This document shows, piece by piece, positions 33,882 to 41,776 of a stretch of DNA of 64,000 bases. The notes below the pieces were generated by a model that had not been told where the DNA came from, made no database searches, and saw nothing but the letters and a program-made list of their open reading frames with translations. Position 1 is the first letter of the stretch, and the number at the start of each line of letters is the position of its first letter. Origin of the DNA: a virus; the IMG/VR virus record IMGVR_UViG_3300036768_001863, positions 113,476-177,475 of that record; one strand, 5' to 3'. The translations under genes and the position numbers were made by a program.

Positions 33882-34503
33882 AGGAGTTGCTGTCCCACAG
33901 GGCCCGCCAGGCAAGACGGCAACGGCGCCAGAAATGGTAAAGACGCCGGCGCCAGCGCGGCAGGACCATCAGCTTGGCACAGCGCATGCCGTACCAGCGC
34001 AGGCGACGGTAATGCAGGGCCGGTCCCTTGCCATTGATAGTGGCCTCGCGTACGCCTGCCCAGTGGTAGCCGAGCACCACCGTGCCCAGATAGGCAGCGA
34101 CCACGACCCGGGCATACGGGTCCGCGTCCAGAAAGCCGCAGCGGGCCATGCCTCCTGCCATCGACTCCTTGGGGTCGTCCGCCTGGGTGGCGATGAAGCG
34201 GCACAGGCTCTGGCAGCAACGCCCCACCTCCTCGTCGCTCACCTTCTTCTCCCGCAGCAGTTCCTGGAGCGTGTCCCACGTCCCGTCCTCGCACCGCCGG
34301 GCGACCTCCTGGATCACCTGGCCGAAGTTGTGCGCCACGTCCCGGCTGACGTTGTACAGGCGGGGGTCGTGCGGGCTCATCCTGGCGTTGAGCGTCAAGG
34401 TCCACTCCTCCTGGTCTTCCAGACCATGCCGGCACAGGCAGAAGAGGACACGGGCCTGGCCGGCGCAGGCGGCATGGTACACCTTCCCGCGGCGCCTGTC
34501 CAC
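33868..34503 (-). CDS. Hypothetical protein, about 211 residues
   Basis: No family recognised. A helical protein with several Cys (LFCLCRHGLE, RCCQSLCRFIA), a hydrophobic stretch YARVVVAAYLGTVVLGYHWA (about 130-150) that could cross a membrane, and a strongly basic Trp-rich C-terminus (PRWRRRLYHFWRRCRLAWRA). The GTG at 34503 is the furthest start but has a weak ribosome site; the ATG at 34380 is possible. An overlapping open frame of similar length (33878-34516) is Pro/Gly/Arg shadow. Confidence 0.6.
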   Translation of the reverse strand: MDRRRGKVYHAACAGQARVLFCLCRHGLEDQEEWTLTLNARMSPHDPRLYNVSRDVAHNFGQVIQEVARRCEDGTWDTLQELLREKKVSDEEVGRCCQSLCRFIATQADDPKESMAGGMARCGFLDADPYARVVVAAYLGTVVLGYHWAGVREATINGKGPALHYRRLRWYGMRCAKLMVLPRWRRRLYHFWRRCRLAWRALWDSNSYEDT

Positions 34504-34543
34504 AGAGGAAGCGCACCCGCTATCCGCAGTCAGGACAACGAAA

Positions 34544-34572
34544 GGCCCCTGGCCATGTTCCGGCCAGGGGCC
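34544..34572 (-). terminator. Terminator between the 300-residue phage protein unit and the next unit
   Basis: An 11-bp perfect stem (GGCCCCTGGCC / GGCCAGGGGCC) with a 7-base loop, followed on the minus strand by TTTCGTTGTCC. Confidence 0.8.
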
Positions 34573-34591
34573 CGCGCCGCTCCCGCGCGCC

Positions 34592-35491
34592 TCAAGGAGC
34601 AGCTACTTCGTCTTCGGGCGCGCTGCACCCTTCCGTCCCCCCGACTTGCCCTTCCCCGTTCCTGCAGCCGCGGCAGGGCCGGTCTTCTTCGACTGGCCGA
34701 CTACCTCCCCGGCCGCATCCTTCACTACACGTGCCCGTGCTGACATTATCTTCCTCCTTGGCCAGTTCATGCCTGGCCTGCAAGAGCCGGTCCAGCTCCG
34801 CCTGCAAGTCATCTGGTTGCTGCAGGTCCACAGGCCGTAGACTCGGCTCAAACCTGCGCTGGGAGTGGCCGGGCAAGTTGCTCCGTTCCAGCACCAAGCG
34901 CTCTCGGAACCCGAAGGGGAACCGTTCCCCCCGGGGAATGACCCAGAGGTAGAACTGGTTGGCAGTGTCCACCAACCGGTCCTCCGCCGGGTACAGCTCA
35001 CATGCCTCGTAGTCAGGGCCAACCAACTCGTTCTTGATCCTTTGCAAGTCCCTCCAGTCGTGCCGGGCGCTGTTGTCCATGTCCCGGATGGAAAGACGGA
35101 CACACTCCATCGTCTCCTTCCCGCCGTCCCGGCCTACCACGGGCACATCGAAGCGACCCACCTGCACCAGGTAGCGCGCGTTCTGGTAGAAGCGCACGTC
35201 CTTCCATTCGCCCCCGTAGGCCAGGTACAGCAGAGCGTTCCGCGAACCGTCCGTGTTGCCCAGCCGCCGGGCCAGAGGGCTCGATACCTTGCCGGTCACT
35301 TCCACCCACGGCGTCCACTCCGGCCGGGAGTCGTCCAGGATCTGCTGGACGTGCGACCGCAGGTCTGGAGCGCACCGCAGAGCGCGGGACAGCTCCAGCT
35401 CCAGCTTCTTCCACTCCTGCGCCGGCTGCTTCTTCCGGTTCCTCTCCCGGTGGTATCTTTGCCGGTCCCTCCGCCGCTTGCTGACACCCAT
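34592..35491 (-). CDS. Phage protein of DUF7694-like type, 299 residues
   Basis: A basic N-terminus (SKRRRDRQRYHRERNRKKQ), then a domain with VRLSIRDMDNSARHDWRDLQ, ELVGPDYEACELYPAEDRLV and ANQFYLWVIPRGERFPFGF, a pattern I associate with the phage domain DUF7694; function unknown. After LAKEEDN the last 50 residues are Cys/Gly-rich and are the other-frame reading of a nested small gene. The start at 35491 follows GGAGGAGGG; upstream codons are discounted. Confidence 0.65.
   Translation of the reverse strand: MGVSKRRRDRQRYHRERNRKKQPAQEWKKLELELSRALRCAPDLRSHVQQILDDSRPEWTPWVEVTGKVSSPLARRLGNTDGSRNALLYLAYGGEWKDVRFYQNARYLVQVGRFDVPVVGRDGGKETMECVRLSIRDMDNSARHDWRDLQRIKNELVGPDYEACELYPAEDRLVDTANQFYLWVIPRGERFPFGFRERLVLERSNLPGHSQRRFEPSLRPVDLQQPDDLQAELDRLLQARHELAKEEDNVSTGTCSEGCGRGGSRPVEEDRPCRGCRNGEGQVGGTEGCSAPEDEVAAP
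34603..34746 (-). CDS. Small basic protein, 47 residues, nested in the 3-prime end of its neighbour
   Basis: Begins MSARARVVKDAAGEVVGQSK and ends in a Lys/Gly-rich tail (TGKGKSGGRKGAARPKTK), histone-tail-like in composition. A perfect AAGGAGG lies six bases before the ATG. The whole gene sits inside the last 155 bases of the 299-residue gene in another frame. The terminator at 34544-34572 follows directly. Likely nucleic-acid binding by charge only. Confidence 0.6.
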   Translation of the reverse strand: MSARARVVKDAAGEVVGQSKKTGPAAAAGTGKGKSGGRKGAARPKTK

Positions 35492-35584
35492 CGGACCACC
35501 CTCCTCCACCCCCACGGGACAGACCCAGCGCAGACAGTGCCGCGCCGCTACCAGGCCCCAGCAGGCCAGGCAACCCGCTCCGGC

Positions 35585-37708
35585 CTACCCTCTACCTCTC
35601 CGCCCAGGGCGCCGCGCGTCCGCGGCAGCGTTCTCCTCGTAGCGCCGGTCCAGCTCCTCCGCCAGCTGGTCCGAGGTATAAAAGCGCAGCGCCTCGGGAT
35701 GGCCCGCATCCAGCTCGTAAGGCTGGTGCTTCATGCCAGCGACCTCCAGTAAACCATCATACATGAACTCCCTCGCGTCAGCGACCATACCTGGATACTT
35801 TTTCTTGACGATCTCGTACACCTGGCCGAAGATGACGCGCATCTCCCACTCGCTGGACCGGTGCGTCCGCAAGGCGATGACGTGCCGCAGGGCGCGGATG
35901 TTACAGGACATCCCCATCTCATTGGCCAGTCCGCAAGGCAGGTAGCGCCGCAGGGCAGAAGTGATCTTCTTCCGAAGACCCGGCGGCAGCTCCAGCTCGC
36001 CGTCGCGCCCCGGGACCATGCCCAGATGCTCCGCCTCCCAACGAGCAATGTCCAGGCCGACCTCCTCGACCCCTGCCAGGACCGCCAGGGCGGCACGCAG
36101 ACGGGCGAAACCGTTCAGACCCATCCGGTCGCACCACAGACGGTAACTTGCCTCCAGCCCCTCCGCGTGGCTGTCCAGCAGGTGCTGGATCGGCTCCAGG
36201 ACCGGGTCCGCAACCAGGCGAAGTTCGGCGCCACGGCAGTACCGCCCGGACGTCTGGCTGTAGGCCCAGCCCGCCCGGTGCCGGACCTGCTCGTGCGTGT
36301 TGCCGCACCAGAACGGCCGACCCGAGCCGCGGACGTAGACCAGACCGTCCTGCGTGCGCGGACAGTATACCTCGCCCCGGTAGGACAGGGTGAACTGCTG
36401 CTGCGGCAGCACCTGGAAGCCAGCGGCGGACGGGCGCAGCGGGCCCACCCGGTAGCACGTCTCCACCGCCGATCCACCCGTGCCACCGTCCGGGTGCTCC
36501 ACGCCAAAGACACAGGCATGGGGGCAGACAGAAACCGGCGCGTCCAGTCCCAGCCTGGCCGCCAGGTACTGCCACTGGCCCGCGACGGCCGGGTTGGCGC
36601 AAAACAGCCAGTGTCTGCCCGCGCGGCCATGACCGGAGGCGATGCCCGGGCTGCCGACCACGGCGGCGGCCAGAAAGCGCCGCAACAGCCGTGCCTCCGC
36701 GTCCAGCAGCCAGCGGCTGAAGCGGCGCAGGGAAGGACCCGCGCCCACGTGCTGCTGCACGAAGCGGGCCAGCTCCGGGTCGTCCACCGTGAAGCAGAAC
36801 TTCTGCTGCACAGGGCACGGTCCGCTCCGCTGCCACCTGCCCGGGAACAGACCGGACAGCAGGGAATGCAGTGAAGTCAGCACGGGCGAGGACACGCCGG
36901 CGTGCAGGAACACCCGGTCCGGACAGGACTGCGGGACCACGCCGTCTGCCGCCACGAACCCTAGCCAGGAAAAGAACGGTCCCGCCGGGTAACAACGCTC
37001 CCCCACGCGCACCGTGTCGCCATGCCAGTCATCGTCCTTGACAATGCGGTGCTGCAGGACAAAGGCTTTCCCCGCCACCTGGGAGACAGGCAGCTTGCGC
37101 GCCTGCCGCACGGCAAGGTCCGACGTCAGGCAGGCGGACTCCTCCGGACAAGGAGCCGCCCAGAGGAGATGGTCCGGTGTCAGCAGAGGCGACACGCACT
37201 GGTGGGTGGCCCAGCCGTGCAAGCTGCCCTCGTACGGAAAGACATGCATCGACAGGACCGGACGCCAGTGGGCCAGGCGCGTGTCCGGGTCCAGGGTCAG
37301 CACCACGTCCCCCGCCCGCAGCTGGGAGACCCGGCGCCAGCCGTCCTCGGCCATGACCTCCGCGTCCGGGTGGTAGCAGTAGACCCGCGAGCAGTCTGTC
37401 ACGACAAAGTTCAGGGAGAAGTGCTCGAACACGGAGCCGTGTCCCTGAAGCAAGGTGGCCCGGACATTACGGGCAATGTCGCGCACCTCCTGGACGTTGT
37501 CGTTGCGACCGGGAACCAGAGTCTGGTAACAGAGCTTGGCGTAAAACGACGACAGGATGTCTCCGTCGTTCAGTCCCAGGGACCGCGCCTCCTGCACGGC
37601 ACGCAGGAAATCTTCCTGTCCCGTGTACGCGAGGTACTCCTTCAACCCCTCCATGTCGATGCCAGAGTACCCGACCAGAAATACCTTCGGCTGCACCCGT
37701 TTCGCCAC
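35585..37708 (-). CDS. thyX: Flavin-dependent thymidylate synthase ThyX, interrupted by an intein
   Basis: A 707-residue precursor; without the intein (111-470) it is a 347-residue ThyX, longer than the usual 220-250. The N-extein ends TDCSRVY and the C-extein resumes THEQVRHRAGWAYSQTSGRY, so the ThyX signature RHRxxSxxxxSxRY (here RHRAGWAYSQTSGRY) is rebuilt only after splicing. Later EMGMSCNIRALRHVIALRTH supplies the conserved nucleotide-binding region. ThyX makes dTMP from dUMP using FAD and methylenetetrahydrofolate. A GTG start at 37708 follows GGAGG at seven bases; upstream codons are shadow of the ligase-like gene. Confidence 0.9.
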   Translation of the reverse strand: MAKRVQPKVFLVGYSGIDMEGLKEYLAYTGQEDFLRAVQEARSLGLNDGDILSSFYAKLCYQTLVPGRNDNVQEVRDIARNVRATLLQGHGSVFEHFSLNFVVTDCSRVYCYHPDAEVMAEDGWRRVSQLRAGDVVLTLDPDTRLAHWRPVLSMHVFPYEGSLHGWATHQCVSPLLTPDHLLWAAPCPEESACLTSDLAVRQARKLPVSQVAGKAFVLQHRIVKDDDWHGDTVRVGERCYPAGPFFSWLGFVAADGVVPQSCPDRVFLHAGVSSPVLTSLHSLLSGLFPGRWQRSGPCPVQQKFCFTVDDPELARFVQQHVGAGPSLRRFSRWLLDAEARLLRRFLAAAVVGSPGIASGHGRAGRHWLFCANPAVAGQWQYLAARLGLDAPVSVCPHACVFGVEHPDGGTGGSAVETCYRVGPLRPSAAGFQVLPQQQFTLSYRGEVYCPRTQDGLVYVRGSGRPFWCGNTHEQVRHRAGWAYSQTSGRYCRGAELRLVADPVLEPIQHLLDSHAEGLEASYRLWCDRMGLNGFARLRAALAVLAGVEEVGLDIARWEAEHLGMVPGRDGELELPPGLRKKITSALRRYLPCGLANEMGMSCNIRALRHVIALRTHRSSEWEMRVIFGQVYEIVKKKYPGMVADAREFMYDGLLEVAGMKHQPYELDAGHPEALRFYTSDQLAEELDRRYEENAAADARRPGRRGRG
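36299..37378 (-). mobile_element. Intein in ThyX
   Basis: A 360-residue intein. It starts CYHPDAEVMAEDGWRRVSQL (block A), has LLTPDHLLWAAP (block B), a LAGLIDADG-like SWLGFVAADGVVP and ends YVRGSGRPFWCGN before extein Thr. First Cys, terminal Asn and +1 Thr are compatible with splicing. It is inserted directly before the catalytic RHR motif, a highly conserved site typical of intein homing. Confidence 0.88.
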
Positions 37709-37739
37709 CGCTTTCCCTCCCCCGCGCCAGCGGCGCGTC

Positions 37740-38855
37740 TCAGGAGACAAAACCCACGCTGACAGGCTGGAACGGCACGGTGCCGTCCGCCGTGTCCACG
37801 TACTCCGAGAACCGCACCCGCAGGGAACGTCCCACGTAACCTGCTGCCTGCTCCGCAAAGGCCATCTTCTCTTCCAGACTGCGCCCGGGGGCCAGCACGT
37901 CGAAGTAGTTCCCCTCGTCCGTGGCGCAGACAAAGACCGGCACGCCGGCGTGCCGGCCACGGCCCAGCTTGTAGTCCTCGACCGGAAAGGCGCGGTCATG
38001 CACCGGCACCAGCTGGAGCAGGTACGGACTGCGCCGTCCGCCCTCGTAACCCGCCGCGCCGTGCCGCAGCATGGCCCCCGTGTGGCCAGCGGCCAGAAAA
38101 TAGGACTGGGCCACCAGCAGTTCCTGGTGCGAGCGCACCTTCACCAGCTCAGCCAGGCGGACACAGCGGGACGCCCCCGGGCAGCGCGACCCCAGCAGTC
38201 TGCGCAGGTCGGCATGCCGGGCCAGGAACCCCTTGGGGGACACGAAGTCACAGGCGTGGTAACACACCCGCTCCATCTCTCCCGGCAACGGATGCCGCTG
38301 AGGACCCGATACCAGGTTGGCAAGGGCGGCCACATCCAGGTCGGGATGGCACAGCACGCCGTCCAGCGCCAGCACGCCCTCCTTGCAGCCGGCCGGACCC
38401 AGGGCTTCCGTGACATGGGGCACGCACAGGACGCGGCCGTCCGCAGAAAAGGCCAGCGCCCTGCCTTCCACGAAACGCACCAGACAACGGACGCCGGCCA
38501 GCCTCGGCTGGGCGACCGCTGTGGACCAGTCAATCCGCCGCATCTCCTTGTGGTAAGGGACCGCTAGCATCGGCTCCTCGGCCCGGGTCGAAGTGACACC
38601 GCGTAGACACTTACCGTAGCCCAAAGCGCACTGGCGCTCCCAACGGGCCAGCGCCCGAGCACACGCGGACGCATAGGGGGACATGCCCCTTTGCCACGCC
38701 ACGACCTCCTCGCGGACCGTGTGCTTCTTGCCTGCCAACGGACCGTAGCGTGTCAGGACAGTGGCCCCGGCAGCGGAAGCCTCCACCCATATCTTCCACT
38801 CCAGGATGCTGCCGTCCGCAGCAACCTTGTACAGGCGAGGAAATGACCTTCTCAT
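37740..38855 (-). CDS. ATP-dependent DNA-ligase homologue with degenerate catalytic motif
   Basis: A 371-residue protein. Residues 8-50 resemble the WGR-like N-terminus of phage ligases (LYKVAADGSILEWKIWVE, YGPLAGKKHTV). The adenylation domain follows the family order: motif I region AVAQPRLAGVRCLVRF (about 114-128), the LDG strand GVLALDGVLCHPDLD (about 160-174), a motif IV/V region YEGGRRSPYLLQLVPVHDRA and DYKLGRGRHAG, then an OB-fold-like tail (VRFSEYVDTADGTVPFQPVS). In active ligases motif I reads K-x-D-G-x-R; here Lys is Arg (118) and Asp is Ala (120), each one base from the active codon, and the usual Glu after LDG is Val. It may be a nick-binding or regulatory pseudo-enzyme. Stop/start overlap (ATGA) with the upstream gene. 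Confidence 0.7.
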   Translation of the reverse strand: MRRSFPRLYKVAADGSILEWKIWVEASAAGATVLTRYGPLAGKKHTVREEVVAWQRGMSPYASACARALARWERQCALGYGKCLRGVTSTRAEEPMLAVPYHKEMRRIDWSTAVAQPRLAGVRCLVRFVEGRALAFSADGRVLCVPHVTEALGPAGCKEGVLALDGVLCHPDLDVAALANLVSGPQRHPLPGEMERVCYHACDFVSPKGFLARHADLRRLLGSRCPGASRCVRLAELVKVRSHQELLVAQSYFLAAGHTGAMLRHGAAGYEGGRRSPYLLQLVPVHDRAFPVEDYKLGRGRHAGVPVFVCATDEGNYFDVLAPGRSLEEKMAFAEQAAGYVGRSLRVRFSEYVDTADGTVPFQPVSVGFVS

Positions 38856-39832
38856 TCCTTGCTGTTTCGGTAAGCGTCCCGGTTAAAACAATCCACGCAA
38901 ACGTCCGACGGCAGCTCCTCGTCAAACCAGGAGTCGGCCCGCTGGCACCGCTGGCAAAACCCGCTCGTCCAGTTGTGCTTGTGCTTGCCCGCCTCACACT
39001 CCAGGTATCCGACCGGACAGAAATGGCACGGAAAGCTGGGAGGGTGTCCCTGCGGACAGGTGAAGCCCGGGTCCACCCGGAACGTCCGTCGCAGCTGCAA
39101 CCTGTTCCACGCACGCACGCCAGAAGGAAAGACGCGCTGCTCCAGTCGGACACGGCCAGTTCCATCCACGGCCAGCGGAAAGGTAAATCCAGGGTCGCGG
39201 CCGCACAGCGCTGGATCGACCAGGCCGTACAGGCGGAAGCCGACCAACTGCTGGGGGGCCTGGTACGGGTAGCGCACCTCGCGGAGGTGACGGCGGACCT
39301 CGAAGCCAGCGCCGCAGGCCAGCAGGCGGCACATCCCCTGCGACAGCCATTTCCGCACGCGCCGCGGGCAGGGAGAGCCGGCCAGCACACGGAAAGTGTA
39401 CGTGGACCCCAGGGACTGCCGTACCTTCCTCCGCCAGCAGGCCGTGACCGCCAGCGGCACCCACTCCCGGATGCGCTGGACCTGCCACGGCGGCACCGGC
39501 CTGTACTTGAGGCGCGGAACGTTCCCGGCAATGCGCCAGGCCGTGTCGTCCGCCAGCTCCGGCGTCATGCGCCGGCCAGCCAGATGACGCAAGGAGTCCT
39601 CCACGAAGGACCGCCTGGACTCGTCCCGTGTAAACTCCTTCGGCAAAAAGGCCAACACCGTCTGCACCAGACGAGTGAACTCCTCGCCGCGCGGCGTGCA
39701 GTGGTTAAAGCCAGTGACCAGGGCCAGACGCAGCTCCGCCCTGGTCTTCAGTATCCTCTCAATGTTGTAGTTGTGAAAGAAAGCCGGCGGACCATCCCCT
39801 GGCCGCCCCAGAGACCGGCCATCGGTCGTCAC
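38852..39832 (-). CDS. Hypothetical protein with C-terminal Cys/His zinc-binding region
   Basis: About 326 residues, no family recognised. The N-terminal half is helical (NIERILKTRAELRLALVTGF, RLVQTVLAFLPKEFTRDES). The C-terminus (about 250-320) has CPQGHPPSFPCHFCPVGYLE, a Cys/His/Lys/Trp stretch, CQRCQRADSW and CVDCFNRDA, enough Cys/His pairs for two or more zinc sites. The start is uncertain: GTG at 39832 has GGAAGG at about 11 bases, while in-frame ATGs at 39928, 39910 and 39898 are also possible. Its stop overlaps the ligase-homologue start, so the two are coupled. Confidence 0.6.
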   Translation of the reverse strand: MTTDGRSLGRPGDGPPAFFHNYNIERILKTRAELRLALVTGFNHCTPRGEEFTRLVQTVLAFLPKEFTRDESRRSFVEDSLRHLAGRRMTPELADDTAWRIAGNVPRLKYRPVPPWQVQRIREWVPLAVTACWRRKVRQSLGSTYTFRVLAGSPCPRRVRKWLSQGMCRLLACGAGFEVRRHLREVRYPYQAPQQLVGFRLYGLVDPALCGRDPGFTFPLAVDGTGRVRLEQRVFPSGVRAWNRLQLRRTFRVDPGFTCPQGHPPSFPCHFCPVGYLECEAGKHKHNWTSGFCQRCQRADSWFDEELPSDVCVDCFNRDAYRNSKE

Positions 39833-39937
39833 TGTGCCACATGCCTTCCCTTCTCGTTCTCCACCACCAGGGCCGGACTGCCTGCAAGCAGGGACCATGC
39901 AGGCTACCATCTCCCCGGCTGATCCCATCCTGCCCAA

Positions 39938-40402
39938 TCACGGCAGGCCCTTACCGTCGGACTGCTGGGGATCCAGACCGGCCATGCGATGGACAGCAGG
40001 CCGGACCACCCGGAAGCGCTCGTACAGCTCCTCGACTGCCTCTACCATGTCCATTGCCTGGCTGTGGATCAGAGGGTTCAGGACATGCTGGACATGCTGC
40101 GGGTCCACCTTCTTCAGGTCTGCCACGCACTCAATGGATTCCCGACCATTCAGCGAGGCCGGGAACTTGAAGAGGGGCAGCCACCGGCGCCGCTCAACCT
40201 CCGCCGGCTGGCCGCTCAGGGACATCAGGGAACCATGCAAGCTCCGGTAGCCGGCGCCAGCGCGCCTCAAGGCCACCAGCCACGCATACATCTCCTCGAT
40301 CAGATCGAACACGTCTGGCTGTCCCGCCTCCATCTTCCGGCAGGAAGCGGCTGCAGACGGCAACGGCGCGCTGCCCGCAGGCGAGGAAGGAGACTGTGAC
40401 AT
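39938..40402 (-). CDS. Hypothetical protein, 154 residues
   Basis: No family recognised. A short Ser/Pro/Ala N-terminus is followed by a helical domain (QPDVFDLIEEMYAWLVALRR, SIECVADLKKVDPQHVQHVL, AMDMVEAVEELYERFRVVRP). The ATG at 40402 has AAGGAGGTG five bases upstream, a very strong site. Ends just before the zinc-binding orphan. Confidence 0.7.
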   Translation of the reverse strand: MSQSPSSPAGSAPLPSAAASCRKMEAGQPDVFDLIEEMYAWLVALRRAGAGYRSLHGSLMSLSGQPAEVERRRWLPLFKFPASLNGRESIECVADLKKVDPQHVQHVLNPLIHSQAMDMVEAVEELYERFRVVRPAVHRMAGLDPQQSDGKGLP

Positions 40403-40459
40403 GGGAGCACCTCCTTACAACTCGGGACTCACCGGAAGACAAGCAAGTCGTCTCCAGCT

Positions 40460-40894
40460 CTATCGGACCTGGAAGGCCATGCCCGCGTAACAGCGGAACG
40501 CATCGTCCGCCGGGGCCAGGTCCGTGCATTCGTGCCCCAACACGAGCGTCACCGACTTCGGCATACCCAGGCCGCGCCGGACCAGGTCTCCCAGAGCAAC
40601 CATGCCCACCTGCAAGCCAAGCCCCCAGACAGCGGCCAGCGCTCGCTGTTTCGTACGGTAGGCATGGACAGGGACGCGGACCATGTCGCCCGACCGGGTC
40701 ACGCCCCACTCGAACCCATCCAGCACGGGCCCCTGGGGCACCCAGAACTCGCCCAGGCGGGCCACGTCCGCGGCGACGAAGCCGTAAGTTCTCCGGTCTG
40801 TGCCGTGGTCCGGGCGCTGGAGGAGAAAGACCGGCTGCTGCCCGGAACGCAGGTAAGGGCCAACGTCAATCCAGTGGACCACAAACTCGGTCAT
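40460..40894 (-). CDS. Hypothetical protein, 144 residues
   Basis: No family recognised. Mixed alpha/beta: MTEFVVHWIDVGPYLRSGQQ, YGFVAADVARLGEFWVPQGP, RALAAVWGLGLQVGMVALGD. The ATG overlaps the stop of the glycosyltransferase gene (ATGA), so the two are translationally coupled, which hints at a related role. Confidence 0.65.
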   Translation of the reverse strand: MTEFVVHWIDVGPYLRSGQQPVFLLQRPDHGTDRRTYGFVAADVARLGEFWVPQGPVLDGFEWGVTRSGDMVRVPVHAYRTKQRALAAVWGLGLQVGMVALGDLVRRGLGMPKSVTLVLGHECTDLAPADDAFRCYAGMAFQVR

Positions 40895-41682
40895 TGCCCG
40901 CCCATGCCCCCTGCGGCACCCAGGACGGAAACCGTGACCTGGAAGTCATGCTGCTGGCCAGCAACAGGACCACTACCTTCCTCCCAAGGCCAGGGGGTCG
41001 TCACCCCTCGGCGGACAGCCCGCGACTCCCCACCCCGGGCCGCATCATAGTTGATGGCCACACCGTCGCGGAAGTGGTGCTGGCGGTAGCCCTGCTGCCG
41101 GCACAGCTCGCCTAGCAGCCAGTCCCCGCCGTTATGGTCCAGAGCGCGGACCGGCCAGTCCCACCTTTGCAGGATGGCAGCGCGGACCACCCACCAGCCG
41201 CCGGTGCAGAACACCGGCCGGTGGTCCGGCGGCAGAGGCTTGCCACCGTACCAGGGCTGGGACATGATGGCCTGGCGCACCGACGCAGGCAGGCTCCGCG
41301 CCAGACGGTAGACCGACCCAAGAAGGTCGCACTGCTCCGCCCGCTGCGCCACCTGGGACCACCAGCCGGGTCCGCCCGTGACGTAGCTGTCGTCGTCAAA
41401 CCACATGACATGGCTGGTGCGCAACGGCGTGTCATGGAACAGACGGCGCATGAGCGGGTACTTGTGCGCATTGGCGTTGCCGCACGGCTGCATGACAAGG
41501 CAGGGCACCGGCACGTCCCGGCAACGCTCCTGGACGTAGGACAGCGTGGCGTCGGCAACAGCGTTCAGTCCCAGGCGCAGCTCCCGCACCAGTCCCCAGT
41601 CCGCCGTGTCCAGGATGGAGCCCAGGCACCGCCGCGCCAGCTCCGGGTAGTCACCGTAGAAGAGAGCGCAGACTGTGAGCAC
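40891..41682 (-). CDS. Glycosyltransferase-like protein (GT-A fold)
   Basis: A 263-residue protein. It opens LTVCALFYGDYPELARRCLG, a GT2-like strand; ELRLGLNAVADATLSYVQER follows; SHVMWFDDDSYVTGGPGWW has the Asp-rich metal site (DDD) and CTGGWWVVRAAILQRWDWP an acceptor-side strand; later GGDWLLGELCRQQGYRQHHF. This fits a GT-A glycosyltransferase; donor and acceptor unknown. The GTG at 41682 has GGAGAGGGG just upstream; a TTG at 41697 is the longer alternative. Confidence 0.68.
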   Translation of the reverse strand: MLTVCALFYGDYPELARRCLGSILDTADWGLVRELRLGLNAVADATLSYVQERCRDVPVPCLVMQPCGNANAHKYPLMRRLFHDTPLRTSHVMWFDDDSYVTGGPGWWSQVAQRAEQCDLLGSVYRLARSLPASVRQAIMSQPWYGGKPLPPDHRPVFCTGGWWVVRAAILQRWDWPVRALDHNGGDWLLGELCRQQGYRQHHFRDGVAINYDAARGGESRAVRRGVTTPWPWEEGSGPVAGQQHDFQVTVSVLGAAGGMGGQ

Positions 41683-41710
41683 ACCACCCCTCTCCAACAG
41701 GACAGAAAAA

Positions 41711-41752
41711 GGCCCCGGGGGCCAGCAGGAACCGGAACGCCGGCCCCGGGGC
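41711..41752 (-). terminator. Terminator after the 310-residue protein gene
   Basis: Very GC-rich arms (GGCCCCGGGGGCC and CGGCCCCGGGGC) separated by about 17 bases. On the minus strand the hairpin is followed by a TTTTTCTG run. Confidence 0.78.
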
Positions 41753-41776
41753 GCGTACAGGGTCCACGACCCGACA

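Noticed and set aside
33878-34516. 212-codon minus-strand frame overlapping the 211-residue orphan
   Set aside because: Composition is Pro/Gly/Arg with no structure-like pattern; the alternative frame has balanced composition and hydrophobic segments.
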